64,000 nucleotides of DNA from Georgenia sp. TF02-10 (GTDB lineage Bacteria; Actinomycetota; Actinomycetes; Actinomycetales; Actinomycetaceae). The stretch is taken from contig NZ_CP094289.1 of the NCBI RefSeq assembly GCF_022759505.1, positions 1,116,001 to 1,180,000 of the forward strand. The letters run 5' to 3'. Position 1 is the stretch's first letter, and every line of letters begins with the position of its first letter. The translations under genes and the position numbers were made by a program. This document shows positions 7,263 to 15,981 of this stretch, piece by piece. The notes beneath the pieces are model-generated. The model was not told the DNA's origin. It did not search any database and saw nothing but the letters and a program-made list of their open reading frames with translations.

Positions 7263-7808
7263 TCAGGGCCGGATGCCGCCGACGGCGGCCGGCAGGCGGC
7301 GCTGGAAGTCCAGCAGCCCGACCCAGGTCGGGCGCACCGCGATGCGTGCCATGCGCAGGCCGGGCTCGTCGGCCTCGGCGCGGAGCTCGTCGGCCGTCTC
7401 ATCGCCGACGCAGCGGCGCATCGCCGCGGCGTACTCGGGCACGATGCCGTCCACGTCGGTGACCGACGCCGGGCCACGGAGCGGCAGGACCGTGGGCGGG
7501 AATCCCTCGGTGTCGATGGTGATCGCCACCACGGGCCGGGCACGCAGCGCGGCGATCTTGAAGGCCCCGGCATAGGTCCCCATCACTACCTCGTGCCCGT
7601 CCCACACGAAGTGGGTGGGGAACACCCGCGGCGTGCCGTCCGCGGCGACGTAGGCCACCCGGGCCGGCACCCGCGAGGTCAGCAGGGCCTGGGCCTGCTC
7701 GGTCCCGAGCAGGCCCAGGTCGCCCTGCTTCAGGGTGCTGCTCGCGACCTCCTTCAGGGGGCTTGCGACGACGGATCCCGCCCGGCCGCCGTCGGCGTTC
7801 GGGCTCAT
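7263..7808 (-). CDS. PPOX (pyridoxamine-phosphate-oxidase-fold) family protein
   Basis: A 181-residue split-beta-barrel protein of the flavin- or F420-binding PPOX class. Visible family features are the N-terminal helix with LLTSRVPARVAYVAADGTP, the strand PTHFVWDGHEVVMGTYAG, FKIAALRARPVVAITIDTEG and the C-terminal IAVRPTWVGLLDFQRR. Which substrate it reduces or oxidises cannot be told. Its ATG overlaps the stop of the upstream YCII gene (ATGA), so the two form an operon that is divergent from the HxlR regulator. The 3' end of this gene recurs at 4651-4696. Confidence 0.85.
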   Translation of the reverse strand: MSPNADGGRAGSVVASPLKEVASSTLKQGDLGLLGTEQAQALLTSRVPARVAYVAADGTPRVFPTHFVWDGHEVVMGTYAGAFKIAALRARPVVAITIDTEGFPPTVLPLRGPASVTDVDGIVPEYAAAMRRCVGDETADELRAEADEPGLRMARIAVRPTWVGLLDFQRRLPAAVGGIRP

Positions 7809-8104
7809 CGGACGAGCTCGGGCCGGGCATCGACCGCGCCGCCGTAGGCCAGCTCGGGCCAGTCCCGCACCAGCGCGGTGGCCGCGTCGAGGTCCGCGAC
7901 GTCCACCACGCTGACCCCGAAGACGCTGCCGGCGGCCGGGCCCACGCCGTCGGCGCTCACCCGCACCCCCTCGCCGACCGCGACGGTCAGGACGTGCTCG
8001 GGCCGGGCGGCCAGGTCGTCGACCCACGCCCACAGCGCGGCCACGTTGTCGGCCCGCTCAGCCTCGGGCACCTCACCGGCCAGGTACTGCAGCAGCACTC
8101 GCAT
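7805..8104 (-). CDS. YCII-related domain protein
   Basis: A 99-residue protein with a dimeric alpha-beta barrel YCII-like fold (MRVLLQYLAGEVPEAERADN at the start, ARPEHVLTVAVGEGVRVSAD and GVSVVDVADLDAATALVRDW further on). In actinobacteria such proteins often accompany regulators or sigma factors; the biochemical role is unknown. I chose the ATG at 8104 because GGAG lies six bases before it; the ATG at 8110 is too close to that site. Operon with the downstream PPOX gene; its promoter faces tandem HxlR-type operators. Confidence 0.75.
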   Translation of the reverse strand: MRVLLQYLAGEVPEAERADNVAALWAWVDDLAARPEHVLTVAVGEGVRVSADGVGPAAGSVFGVSVVDVADLDAATALVRDWPELAYGGAVDARPELVR

Positions 8105-8117
8105 CGCCATCTCCGAT

Positions 8118-8176
8118 CCACTTGTAGTTTGCAAGTGGCAGAGACGCTAGCCATACTCCTTGGTAGTTGCAAGTGG
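8118..8176. promoter_or_regulatory. Tandem HxlR-type operator in divergent promoter
   Basis: An inverted repeat CCACTTG-tagtttg-CAAGTGG occupies 8118-8138, and the half TAGTTTGCAAGTGG recurs as TAGTTGCAAGTGG at 8164-8176, 39 bases (nearly four helical turns) on. The sites lie between the YCII-PPOX operon and the HxlR gene, as expected for an autoregulated switch controlling both directions. Confidence 0.65.
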
Positions 8177-8191
8177 TTTGAGGGAGTGGAT

Positions 8192-8635
8192 GTGGAACGG
8201 CCGAGATCCGGATGCCCGGTCAACCTGGCGGTGGAGCTGCTGGGCGACGGCTGGAGCCTGCTGGTCCTGCGCGACGTGATGTTCGCCGACCGGCACACCT
8301 TCGGTGAGCTGCACACCGGCTCACCCGAGGGCATCGCCACCAACATGCTCGCGGACCGGCTGCACAAGCTCACCCGCGCCGGCCTGCTGACCCGCGAACC
8401 GGTCCCGGGCCACAAGCAGAAGGTCCACTACCGGCTGACCGAGACGGCGCTCGACCTCTTCCCGGTCCTGCTGGCGATGGCGGCCTTCTCGCTGCGCCAC
8501 CTCCACCCCGACCCCGAGCTCGCCGCCTTCGCGCGGGACCTGCAGGAGGGCGGGCCGGAGCGCGAGGCCGAGGTGCTGGCCCGGATCCGCCGGGCCAACG
8601 GCCTGGCCGAGCCCCGACCGGCGGGAGCCGCCTAG
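8192..8635 (+). CDS. HxlR family winged-helix transcriptional regulator
   Basis: A 147-residue dimeric DNA-binding protein. The HxlR/MarR-like pattern is clear: a near-N-terminal Cys ([20 protein letters not shown]), the recognition region [25 protein letters not shown] with the wing ([19 protein letters not shown]), and a C-terminal dimerisation helix. Many family members sense quinones, aldehydes or oxidants through the N-terminal Cys, which is present here. I prefer the GTG at 8192 (AGGGAG five bases before) to the GTG at 8186. It is divergent from YCII-PPOX and likely controls them through the repeats at 8118-8176. Confidence 0.85.
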   Translation: MERPRSGCPVNLAVELLGDGWSLLVLRDVMFADRHTFGELHTGSPEGIATNMLADRLHKLTRAGLLTREPVPGHKQKVHYRLTETALDLFPVLLAMAAFSLRHLHPDPELAAFARDLQEGGPEREAEVLARIRRANGLAEPRPAGAA

Positions 8636-8895
8636 CCCCCGCCAGGCCCCGGCCCGGCGGCCGGCGGCACCCCCGCCGGTGTGTCGCGCCGCCACCCACG
8701 CGCCGAGGCCGTAGCGTCCGAGGTGACGGACGGCATACCGGCCGTCCTCCGGGAGGTCCAGCCCATGCCGCAGCTCGCTGCGCAGGACGGGGGCCGCCGG
8801 CCCTCGCCGGGCCGGGCCACCGCATCCCCTGCCCGGCCGTGCGCAGCGCGCGACGGCCAGCCGAGACGGCGCCGTCGGCGCCTGATGGAGGAGCA

Positions 8896-10323
8896 GTGAG
8901 CATCGCCCCCACCCCCAGCGCCCCCCGGACCGCCGGCCGCACCCCGGCCGCCCCCGGCCCCGACCCGGGCGCCGCCGTCGCCGCCGAGCTCGGCGTCCCC
9001 GAGCCCACCGGCACCGCGCTGCGCACCTACGTCCTGGACACCTCCGTCCTGCTCGCCGACCCCAGGGCCATCCTGCGGTTCGCCGAGCACGACGTCGTCC
9101 TGCCCGTCGTCGTCATCACCGAGCTGGAGACCAAGCGCCACCACCCCGAGCTCGGCTACCTCGCCCGCGCCGCGCTGCGGCTGCTGGACGAGCTGCGCAC
9201 CCGGCACGGCCGCCTCGACGCGGCGGTCCCGGTCGGCGACGACGGCGGCACCGTGCGGGTCGAGCTCAACCACGTCTCGGACCAGGCGCTGCCCGCCGGC
9301 CTGCGGCTGGGCGACAACGACACCCGCATCCTCGCCGTCGCCGCCAACCTCGCCGCCGAGGGCCACGACGTCACCGTCGTCGCCCAGGACCTGCCGATGC
9401 GGGTCAAGGCCGCCGCGGTGGGCCTGGCCGCCGAGGAGTACCGGGCCCAGCAGGTGGTGGACTCCGGCTACACCGGGATGACGACGGCGGAGCTCACCGA
9501 GTCCGAGATGGCCCAGCTGTGGTCGGCCGGGGCGGTGCCGGTCGCGGACCTGGCCACCCCCGGGGACCTGGCGGACCAGCCCGGCCACACCGGCGTCGTC
9601 CTGCACTCCCCGCGCGGCTCGGCGCTGGGCCGCACCGCCGCCGACGGGCGGGTGCACCTGGTGCGCGGGGACCGGGAGGTCTTCGGCGTGCGCGGGCGCA
9701 GCGCCGAGCAGCGCATCGCCATCGACCACCTCACCAACCCCGACATCGGCATCGTCTCCCTCGGCGGCCGGGCCGGGACGGGCAAGTCCGCGCTCGCGCT
9801 GTGCGCCGGGCTGGAGGCGGTCCTGGAGCGCGGCGAGCACCGCCGGGTGATCGTCTTCCGGCCGCTGTACGCCGTCGGCGGGCAGAACCTGGGCTACCTG
9901 CCCGGGGACCAGGCCGAGAAGATGAACCCGTGGGCCGAGGCGGTGCACGACACCCTCGGCGCGCTGGTGGCGCCGGAGGTGCTGGAGGAGGTCCTCGCCC
10001 GCGGCATGCTCGAGGTGCTGCCGCTGACCCACGTGCGCGGCCGGTCCCTGCACGACGCGTTCGTCATCGTCGACGAGGCCCAGTCCCTCGAGCGCAACGT
10101 CCTGCTCACCGTGCTGTCCCGCATCGGGCAGCGCTCCAAGGTGGTCCTCACCCACGACGTGGCCCAGCGGGACAACCTCCTGGTGGGCCGGCACGACGGC
10201 GTCGCCGCCGTGGTCGAGGCGCTCAAGGGCAAGGAGCTCTTCGCCCACGTCACCCTCACCCGGTCCGAGCGCTCGGCGGTCGCCGCCCTGGTGACCGACC
10301 TGCTGGAGGGCCTCCAGCCCTGA
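8896..10323 (+). CDS. phoH2: PIN-PhoH fusion ATPase (PhoH2 type)
   Basis: A 475-residue protein with an N-terminal PIN RNase domain (about residues 35-165; [24 protein letters not shown] and [11 protein letters not shown] carry the acidic residues) and a C-terminal PhoH ATPase/helicase domain. Walker A is [11 protein letters not shown] (about residue 290) and Walker B is [10 protein letters not shown] (about residue 392). PhoH2 proteins unwind and cleave RNA. In mycobacteria the gene follows uppS-hlyIII in the same chromosomal neighbourhood and has a small overlapping antitoxin frame upstream. GTG at 8896 has GGAGGAG just upstream, and it overlaps by four bases the stop of a 72-codon frame starting at 8681. 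Confidence 0.9.
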   Translation: MSIAPTPSAPRTAGRTPAAPGPDPGAAVAAELGVPEPTGTALRTYVLDTSVLLADPRAILRFAEHDVVLPVVVITELETKRHHPELGYLARAALRLLDELRTRHGRLDAAVPVGDDGGTVRVELNHVSDQALPAGLRLGDNDTRILAVAANLAAEGHDVTVVAQDLPMRVKAAAVGLAAEEYRAQQVVDSGYTGMTTAELTESEMAQLWSAGAVPVADLATPGDLADQPGHTGVVLHSPRGSALGRTAADGRVHLVRGDREVFGVRGRSAEQRIAIDHLTNPDIGIVSLGGRAGTGKSALALCAGLEAVLERGEHRRVIVFRPLYAVGGQNLGYLPGDQAEKMNPWAEAVHDTLGALVAPEVLEEVLARGMLEVLPLTHVRGRSLHDAFVIVDEAQSLERNVLLTVLSRIGQRSKVVLTHDVAQRDNLLVGRHDGVAAVVEALKGKELFAHVTLTRSERSAVAALVTDLLEGLQP

Positions 10324-10402
10324 CCGGACGACGGCGGCCCGTGCGGACCCCGGCCGCCCGGGCTGGTTGCGGGCCCGCCGGGGCGTGGGCAGGCTCGGCG
10401 TC

Positions 10403-11446
10403 GTGCACACCCTCGACCCGCTGACCGCGCCGGTCCCGCCGCTCGCCGCGCTGCGCCGGATCGCCTACCTGCTGGAGCGCCAGCGCGCCAGCAGCTACAA
10501 GGCCGAGGCCTTCCGCCGGGCCGCGGCGGCGCTGGGCCGGCTGGGCGAGCCGGAGGTCCGCCGCCGCGACGCCGCCGGGACGCTCACCGACGTGCCCGGC
10601 GTGGGCCGGTCCACCGGCCGGGTCGTCGCCCAGGCCCTGGCCGGGCAGGTGCCGGACTACCTCGCCGAGCTCCAGGCCGCCGCCGTGCCGCTGGCCACCG
10701 GCGGCGAGGACCTGTTCGCCGCCGTCGTCGGGGACCTGCACATGCACTCGGACTGGTCCGACGGCGGGGCGCCGATCGAGGAGATGGTGCTCACCGCCGT
10801 CGAGACCGGCCACGAGTGGGTGGCGCTGACCGACCACTCCCCGTGGCTCACCGTGGCGAACGGGCTCAGCGCCGAGCGGCTGGCCCGCCAGCTCGGCGTC
10901 GTGGCGGAGGTCGAGGCGACCTGGGCCGGGCAGGTCCGGGTGCTGCGCGGGATCGAGGTCGACATCCTCGAGGACGGCGCCCTGGACCAGACCCCGGAGA
11001 CGCTCGACCGGCTCGACGTCGTCACCGCCTCGGTGCACTCCCAGCTGCGGATGGCGCCCGGCCCGATGACCCGGCGGATGGTGGCCGCCGTCGCCAACCC
11101 CCGGGTCAACGTCCTGGGGCACTGCACCGGCCGGCTCGTCACCGGCGGGCGCGGCACCCGGCCGCCGAGCACCTTCGACGCCGGGGAGGTCTTCGCGGCC
11201 TGCGCCGCGCACGACGTCGCGGTGGAGATCAACTCCCGGCCCGAGCGGCAGGACCCGCCGGACGAGCTCATCGGCCAGGCGCTGGCGGCGGGCTGCCTGT
11301 TCAGCATCGACTCCGACGCGCACGCCCCCGGCCAGCTGGAGATGAAGGCCTACGGCGCCGAGCGGGCCCGCCGGCTCGGCGTGCCCGCCGAGCGCATCGT
11401 CACCACCTGGCCGGTGGACCGGGTGACGGCGTGGGCGGGTCGCTGA
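10403..11446 (+). CDS. PHP domain phosphoesterase (PolX-like, with helix-hairpin-helix)
   Basis: A 347-residue protein. The N-terminal 100 residues form the alpha-helical PolX-like region with a helix-hairpin-helix (TDVPGVGRSTGRVVAQAL). The PHP metallo-phosphoesterase domain follows, with metal ligands in GDLHMHSDWSDG, LTDHSPW, GIEVDIL, ASVHSQL, LGHCTGR and SIDSDAHAPGQLE. The polymerase domain of full-length PolX is missing, so this is a stand-alone PHP protein; phosphatase or 3'-phosphodiesterase activity is plausible. Several in-frame GTG/TTG starts exist; I chose 10403 because homologous sequence seems to begin there. It follows phoH2 with 79 bases between. Confidence 0.85.
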   Translation: MHTLDPLTAPVPPLAALRRIAYLLERQRASSYKAEAFRRAAAALGRLGEPEVRRRDAAGTLTDVPGVGRSTGRVVAQALAGQVPDYLAELQAAAVPLATGGEDLFAAVVGDLHMHSDWSDGGAPIEEMVLTAVETGHEWVALTDHSPWLTVANGLSAERLARQLGVVAEVEATWAGQVRVLRGIEVDILEDGALDQTPETLDRLDVVTASVHSQLRMAPGPMTRRMVAAVANPRVNVLGHCTGRLVTGGRGTRPPSTFDAGEVFAACAAHDVAVEINSRPERQDPPDELIGQALAAGCLFSIDSDAHAPGQLEMKAYGAERARRLGVPAERIVTTWPVDRVTAWAGR

Positions 11447-11501
11447 CCGGCCGCTGACGGCGGTCAGGACGTGGCCGCGAGACCGACCTCGGCCGGCGCC
11501 G

Positions 11502-12179
11502 TCAGACCGGTAGCGGGCCGAGGTGGTGCACGACGGCGACCGTCCCCTCGGCCAGGGCGTACTCCAGGCCGACGACGGCGCACCGGCCCTCGGCGACGGC
11601 GGCCGCCAGGGCCGATGAGCGGTCCACCAGCGCCTCGACGGTGGCCCGCACGTGCATCCGGCGCAGCTCGTCGTCGTCGGGCAGGTCGAAGCCCCGGCGG
11701 CCGGGCTCCCGGGCCGGCCGGCCGCCCGGGCCGGCGAGCAGCGAGGGCAGCACCCGCTCGACCACCGACCGGACGAACCCGCCGGGCATCGTCCCGGACA
11801 CCAGCGCCTCGGTGGCCGCCGCGAGCGCGCCGCACCGGTCGTGGCCGAGGACGACCACGAGCGGGGTGCCGAGGACCTCCACGCCGTACTCGACCGAGCC
11901 GAGCACCGCCGGGTCGAGCACGTGCCCCGCGGTGCGGACCACGAAGAGGTCGCCCAGGCCCTGGTCGAAGAGGACCTCCGCGGCGACCCGGGAGTCCGAG
12001 CAGCCGAGCAGCACCGCGCCGGGGTGCTGGCCGTGGGCGAGCTCGGCGCGCCGGTCCGCGCCCTGGCCGGGGTGGACCATCTCGCCGGCGGCGAAGCGGG
12101 CGTTGCCGGCCCGCAGCCGCTCCCAGGCCTGGGCGGGGGACAGCGCTGTCGTGTCGGTCGCGTCGGTCACGGCGTGCAT
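11502..12179 (-). CDS. Beta-class carbonic anhydrase
   Basis: A 225-residue zinc enzyme interconverting CO2 and bicarbonate. The ligand motifs GCSDSRV (Cys and Asp-Arg dyad, about residue 60) and LGHDRCGA (His and Cys, about residue 115) are intact, as are RTAGHVLDP and SVEYGVEVLGTPL. It begins with the ATG at 12179. An IS1182-like element begins about 100 bases upstream of the start, so the native promoter region may have been separated or changed by that insertion. Confidence 0.92.
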   Translation of the reverse strand: MHAVTDATDTTALSPAQAWERLRAGNARFAAGEMVHPGQGADRRAELAHGQHPGAVLLGCSDSRVAAEVLFDQGLGDLFVVRTAGHVLDPAVLGSVEYGVEVLGTPLVVVLGHDRCGALAAATEALVSGTMPGGFVRSVVERVLPSLLAGPGGRPAREPGRRGFDLPDDDELRRMHVRATVEALVDRSSALAAAVAEGRCAVVGLEYALAEGTVAVVHHLGPLPV

Positions 12180-12278
12180 GCTGCCACGCCCGGGCACCGG
12201 GCCGCCCGTGACGACCAGGGCCGACACCGCCCGCCCGGGCGGCATCTGTGGACAGGCGACCGGACCCCCTGACGAGGA

Positions 12279-14469
12279 TCACCTCCGGGAGCCTGTTGCT
12301 TTTTGGGCTGGCGCGGGCCTGGGCGTGTCTGCCGGCCGGCCTGGGCGCTGCCGGGAGGATCGGGGGTATGGCCAGGACGTACCGGGTGGTGGATCGGGAC
12401 CAGGAGTTCTTGCTCCCGCCGGACATGCGTGAGTGGTTGCCGCCGGAGCATCTGGTGTGGTTCTTGATCGCGGCGGTGGAGCGGATGGACACCACCGCCT
12501 TCCACGCCAAGGCCCGGTTGGGTGGGGTGGGTCGGCGGGGGTATGACCCGGAGATGCTGCTGACGCTGTTCGTGTACGCGATGGCGCAGGGGGAGTCCTC
12601 CTCGCGGCGGATCGAGCGGCTGTGCCACACGGATGTGGCGTTCCGGGTGATCTGCGCCCAGGACGTCCCGGACCACACGGTGCTGGCCCGGTTCCGCCAG
12701 CGCCACGAGGAGGCGCTGACCGGTCTGCTGACCGAGTCGTTGGTGCTGGCCGCCGAGCTGGGGATGCTCTCGATGGGGGTGGTGGCTCTGGACGGGACGA
12801 AGATCCAGGCCAGCGCCAGCAGGGGCGCCAACCGCAGCGAGGCCACCCTGCGGAAGATGGCGGAGGACTACGTCGGCCGGGTCGGCGCCACGGACGCGGA
12901 GGAGGACGCCCTGTTCGGTCCGGACAAGCGCGGGGACGAGCTGCCCGAGGCGGTGACCGACCGGACCGACCGGGGTGGGCGGATCCAGCGGGCGCTGGAC
13001 GTCATCACCGCCCGCCGCACCAAGACCGAGGCGGAGGAGAAGAAGAAGGCCGAGCGGGCCCAGAAGCGCGCCGCCGCCCGCAAGGTGGAGGCGGAGGCGG
13101 AGGCGGCGAGGGCCGCCGAGCGGGCCGAGAAGTATCTCGCCGCCCGCCGCAAGGCCGAGGCCGAGGCGGCGAAGACGGCCGAGCGGGCAGAGAAGACGGT
13201 CGAGCGGGCCGAGGAGTACCAGAGCGCGCAGGCGGAGGGGGCCCCGCTGTGCGGGCACCCGCCGAAGGGGGTGGACCCGGTCGGCGTGGCCAGGGCCCGG
13301 TGGGAGCGGGCGCGGGCGCAGGCCGCGGCCCGGTACGAGGCCTACCAGGGCGACCTGGCCGCCGGGGTGGTCAGGAGGGGACGCCCGCCGCTGCCGCCGG
13401 ACGAGCACTGCCGGGTCCGTCGGGCCTGGGTGGCCTACCAGGCGGCCCTGGCCGCCCGCGGCCTCGTGACCGCTGGTCAGGACACGGCCGGCGGCACCGA
13501 TCAGGACCGGGCCCCAGGCGCCGGCGCCGGCAACGCCACCGGGGCCGGCACGGAGCAGACCGCCGACGCCGGCCAGGCGCCGGGCGCCGGCACGGAGCAG
13601 GCCGCAGACGCTGAGAAGGTTGGCGCCGGGGCGGCGGCGCAGGCCGGCGGCCCGGCCGGGGAGAACGCCGGGGAGAAGGTGTATGCCAACCTCACCGACC
13701 CGGACTCCCGGCTGATGAAGACCCGCGACGGTTGGGTCCAGGGCATGAACTGCCAGACCTCCACCAGCGAGGACGTGTTCATCCTGACCGCCCGGGCCAC
13801 CCAGGACACCACCGACGTGCGCCAGTTCCTGCCCACCAAGGACGCGGTCGAGACCACCCTGGCCACCATCGCCGAGCGCACCGGCCGGACGGACCTGACC
13901 ATCGGGACGATGCTCGCCGACGCGGGGTATGACTCCAACGAGAACCTCACCGCACCCGGCCCGGACCGGTTGATCGCCGACAGCAAGCGCCGCCGCCTGT
14001 CCGCCCGCGCCACCACGAACCCGGCCGAGGGTCCACCACCGGAGGGTGCGTCGGCCCGGGAGAAGGTCAACCACCGGCTGCGCACCCCCGACGGGCTCGC
14101 CACCTACCGGCGCCGGTCCCACCTGATCGAAGCCCCCAACGCCTGGCTGAAGGACGGCCGCGGGCTGCGCCGGTTCTCCCGCCGCGGCCTGGCAGCGGTG
14201 CAGTCCGAGCTCTCCCTGGCCGCCGGGGTGACCAACCTGCTCCGCCTGCTCGCCAAGGGAGTGACCACCGCCCAGCTCCAGGTCGCCTGACCCCCACCAG
14301 GGGCACCCCCACACCCCCGCCAGGGCCCCCACCCGCCCGCACAGCCCCCGAAGTCCCCCCAGGGCGTCCAGCACACGCTCGGCCCGGCTCACCGAGCCGC
14401 TGGTCCGAAAATCCCGCCACCAGGCCCCCGCGCGACCGCCGCCAAAGGACAACAGGCTCCCGGAGGTGA
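12279..14469. mobile_element. IS1182-like insertion sequence, 2.19 kb
   Basis: Both ends are visible. The left end at 12280-12306 begins CACCTCCGGGAGCCTGTTG and the right end at 14442-14468 finishes CAACAGGCTCCCGGAGGTG; over 27 bases 24 pair, and one more T/A pair extends the match outward. A single transposase gene fills the element. No clear target-site duplication can be read from the flanks (left flank ...ctgacgagga, right flank aaatgtacga...). At 2.19 kb it is longer than most members because of a large insertion in the transposase. Confidence 0.88.
12368..14290 (+). CDS. IS1182 family DDE transposase with expanded coiled-coil insert
   Basis: A 640-residue transposase. The N-terminal domain is typical (LPPDMREWLPPEHLVWFLIA, GYDPEMLLTLFVYAMAQGE, IERLCHTDVAFRVICAQDVP). 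Catalytic acidic residues fit ALDGTKI (about residue 145), LADAGYDSNENL (about 520) and LIEAPNAWLKDGRGLRRFSR (Glu, about 590). Between the first and second acids lies a roughly 260-residue insert: a long Glu/Lys/Ala/Arg heptad-rich coiled coil (about residues 218-300), then an Ala/Gly/Thr low-complexity stretch with repeated GAGTEQ units (about 378-430). I chose the ATG at 12368. The frame is fully open, so the element may be active. Confidence 0.9.
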   Translation: MARTYRVVDRDQEFLLPPDMREWLPPEHLVWFLIAAVERMDTTAFHAKARLGGVGRRGYDPEMLLTLFVYAMAQGESSSRRIERLCHTDVAFRVICAQDVPDHTVLARFRQRHEEALTGLLTESLVLAAELGMLSMGVVALDGTKIQASASRGANRSEATLRKMAEDYVGRVGATDAEEDALFGPDKRGDELPEAVTDRTDRGGRIQRALDVITARRTKTEAEEKKKAERAQKRAAARKVEAEAEAARAAERAEKYLAARRKAEAEAAKTAERAEKTVERAEEYQSAQAEGAPLCGHPPKGVDPVGVARARWERARAQAAARYEAYQGDLAAGVVRRGRPPLPPDEHCRVRRAWVAYQAALAARGLVTAGQDTAGGTDQDRAPGAGAGNATGAGTEQTADAGQAPGAGTEQAADAEKVGAGAAAQAGGPAGENAGEKVYANLTDPDSRLMKTRDGWVQGMNCQTSTSEDVFILTARATQDTTDVRQFLPTKDAVETTLATIAERTGRTDLTIGTMLADAGYDSNENLTAPGPDRLIADSKRRRLSARATTNPAEGPPPEGASAREKVNHRLRTPDGLATYRRRSHLIEAPNAWLKDGRGLRRFSRRGLAAVQSELSLAAGVTNLLRLLAKGVTTAQLQVA

Positions 14470-14718
14470 AAATGTACGAGATCGGCACGAGACCGCCTCC
14501 GGAGGTGGTTTTGGTCAACCGGTGAGCCCGTCGGCAGTAGCGCGCCGAGTCCGGCGAGGCTGACCGGGACGACCAGGGCCGGCCCCCGGCCGGGCGCCCC
14601 CCCGGGCGCCGTCCACCGCCCCCGGCCCGGCGCCGGGACGGAACCCGTCCGAGATGCGTTCCTCCTCGGTCGGGTGTTTCCTATCTCACACGGCGGAGAC
14701 GACGACGAGGGAGCCCAG

Positions 14719-15981
14719 GTGCGACGACGCAGACTGATGGGTGCCGGGCTGGTGCTGGCGCTCGCGACCACGCTGGCGGCGTGCTCGGCGGAGTCCGGGC
14801 CGCCCACCCTCACCTGGTACATCAACCCCGACGACGGCGGCCAGGCGGCGCTCGCCGAGCAGTGCACGGAGGAAGCGGACGGGGCCTACCGGATCGAGAC
14901 GGCGCTGCTGCCGCGGGACGCCGCCTCCCAGCGCGAGCAGCTCGCCCGGCGGCTGGCGGCCTCGGACGCCTCCATCGACATCATGAGCCTGGACCCGCCG
15001 TTCATCCCCGAGCTCGCCGAGCCGGGCTTCCTGGCCCCGGTGCCCGAGGACCTGCAGGACACCGAGGGGGTCGTGCAGGGCGCCGTCGAGAGCGCCATGT
15101 GGAACGACGAGCTCGTCACCGTGCCCTTCTGGGCGAACACCCAGCTGCTCTGGTACCGCAAGTCGGTGGCCGAGGCGGCCGGGCTGGACATGAGCCAGCC
15201 GGTCACCTGGGACCAGGTCATCCAGGCCGCCCGGGACCAGGGGAAGTTCCTCGGCGTCCAGGGCGCCAAGGCCGAGTCGCTGACGGTGTGGATCAACGCG
15301 CTGGTCGCCTCCGCCGGCGGGGAGATCATCGACAACCCGGAGGCCCCCGCCGAGGAGGTCGAGCTGGGCCTGGACTCCGACGCGGGCCGTTCCGCAGCGG
15401 AGATCATCGGCACCATCGGCCGGGAGCAGCTGGGCGGGCCGGGCCTGCCGACCGCCGACGAGAACGCGTCGATGAACCTCTTCGCCGGGGAGAGCGGCTC
15501 GTTCATGGTGAACTGGCCGTTCGTCTGGCCCGCGCTGTCGGCGTCCAACCCCGAGCTGCTGGAGGACATCGGCTGGGCCATCTACCCGCAGGTGGCCGAG
15601 GGCACCGACGCCGCCCCGCCGGTGGGCGGGATCAACCTCGGCGTCGGTGCCTTCAGCCGGCACACCGACCTCGCCTACGACGCGGTGGCCTGCATCGTCC
15701 AGCCGGAGAACCAGGCGGAGTACTTCGTCACCAACGGCAACCCGCCCTCCGCGATCGATGCCTACGAGGACCCGCGGGTGAGCGAGGAGTTCCCGATGGC
15801 CGAGACCATCCGCGACTCCCTGGACCAGGCGGTGCCCCGCCCGCAGACGCCCCGGTACAACGAGGTCTCCCTCGGCCTGCAGCAGACCTGGCACCCGCCG
15901 TCGGACGTGGACCCGGACGCCAGCACGGCGGACGCGACCAGCCTCATCACCGCCGTGCTTCGAGGGGAGAGCCTGCTATGA
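14719..15981 (+). CDS. lpqY: Sugar ABC transporter substrate-binding lipoprotein (LpqY-like)
   Basis: A 420-residue periplasmic-side binding protein. The signal peptide ends in a lipobox (LATTLAAC), so it is lipid-anchored. The mature part reads as an extracellular solute-binding protein family 1 (TLTWYINPDDGGQAALAEQC, LTVWINALVASAGGEIID, ESGSFMVNWPFVW). Gene order binding protein, two permeases, ATPase is that of lpqY-sugA-sugB-sugC, the mycobacterial trehalose importer, and the sequence is closest in my recollection to LpqY, so trehalose is the likely but unproven ligand. GTG at 14719 is preceded by GAGGGAG. The gene lies 250 bases after the IS1182 element and overlaps sugA by four bases. 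Confidence 0.8.
   Translation: MRRRRLMGAGLVLALATTLAACSAESGPPTLTWYINPDDGGQAALAEQCTEEADGAYRIETALLPRDAASQREQLARRLAASDASIDIMSLDPPFIPELAEPGFLAPVPEDLQDTEGVVQGAVESAMWNDELVTVPFWANTQLLWYRKSVAEAAGLDMSQPVTWDQVIQAARDQGKFLGVQGAKAESLTVWINALVASAGGEIIDNPEAPAEEVELGLDSDAGRSAAEIIGTIGREQLGGPGLPTADENASMNLFAGESGSFMVNWPFVWPALSASNPELLEDIGWAIYPQVAEGTDAAPPVGGINLGVGAFSRHTDLAYDAVACIVQPENQAEYFVTNGNPPSAIDAYEDPRVSEEFPMAETIRDSLDQAVPRPQTPRYNEVSLGLQQTWHPPSDVDPDASTADATSLITAVLRGESLL

Noticed and set aside
12248-12367. Longer start for the IS1182 transposase
   Set aside because: The extension would read through the terminal inverted repeat; homologous sequence begins at the ATG at 12368.
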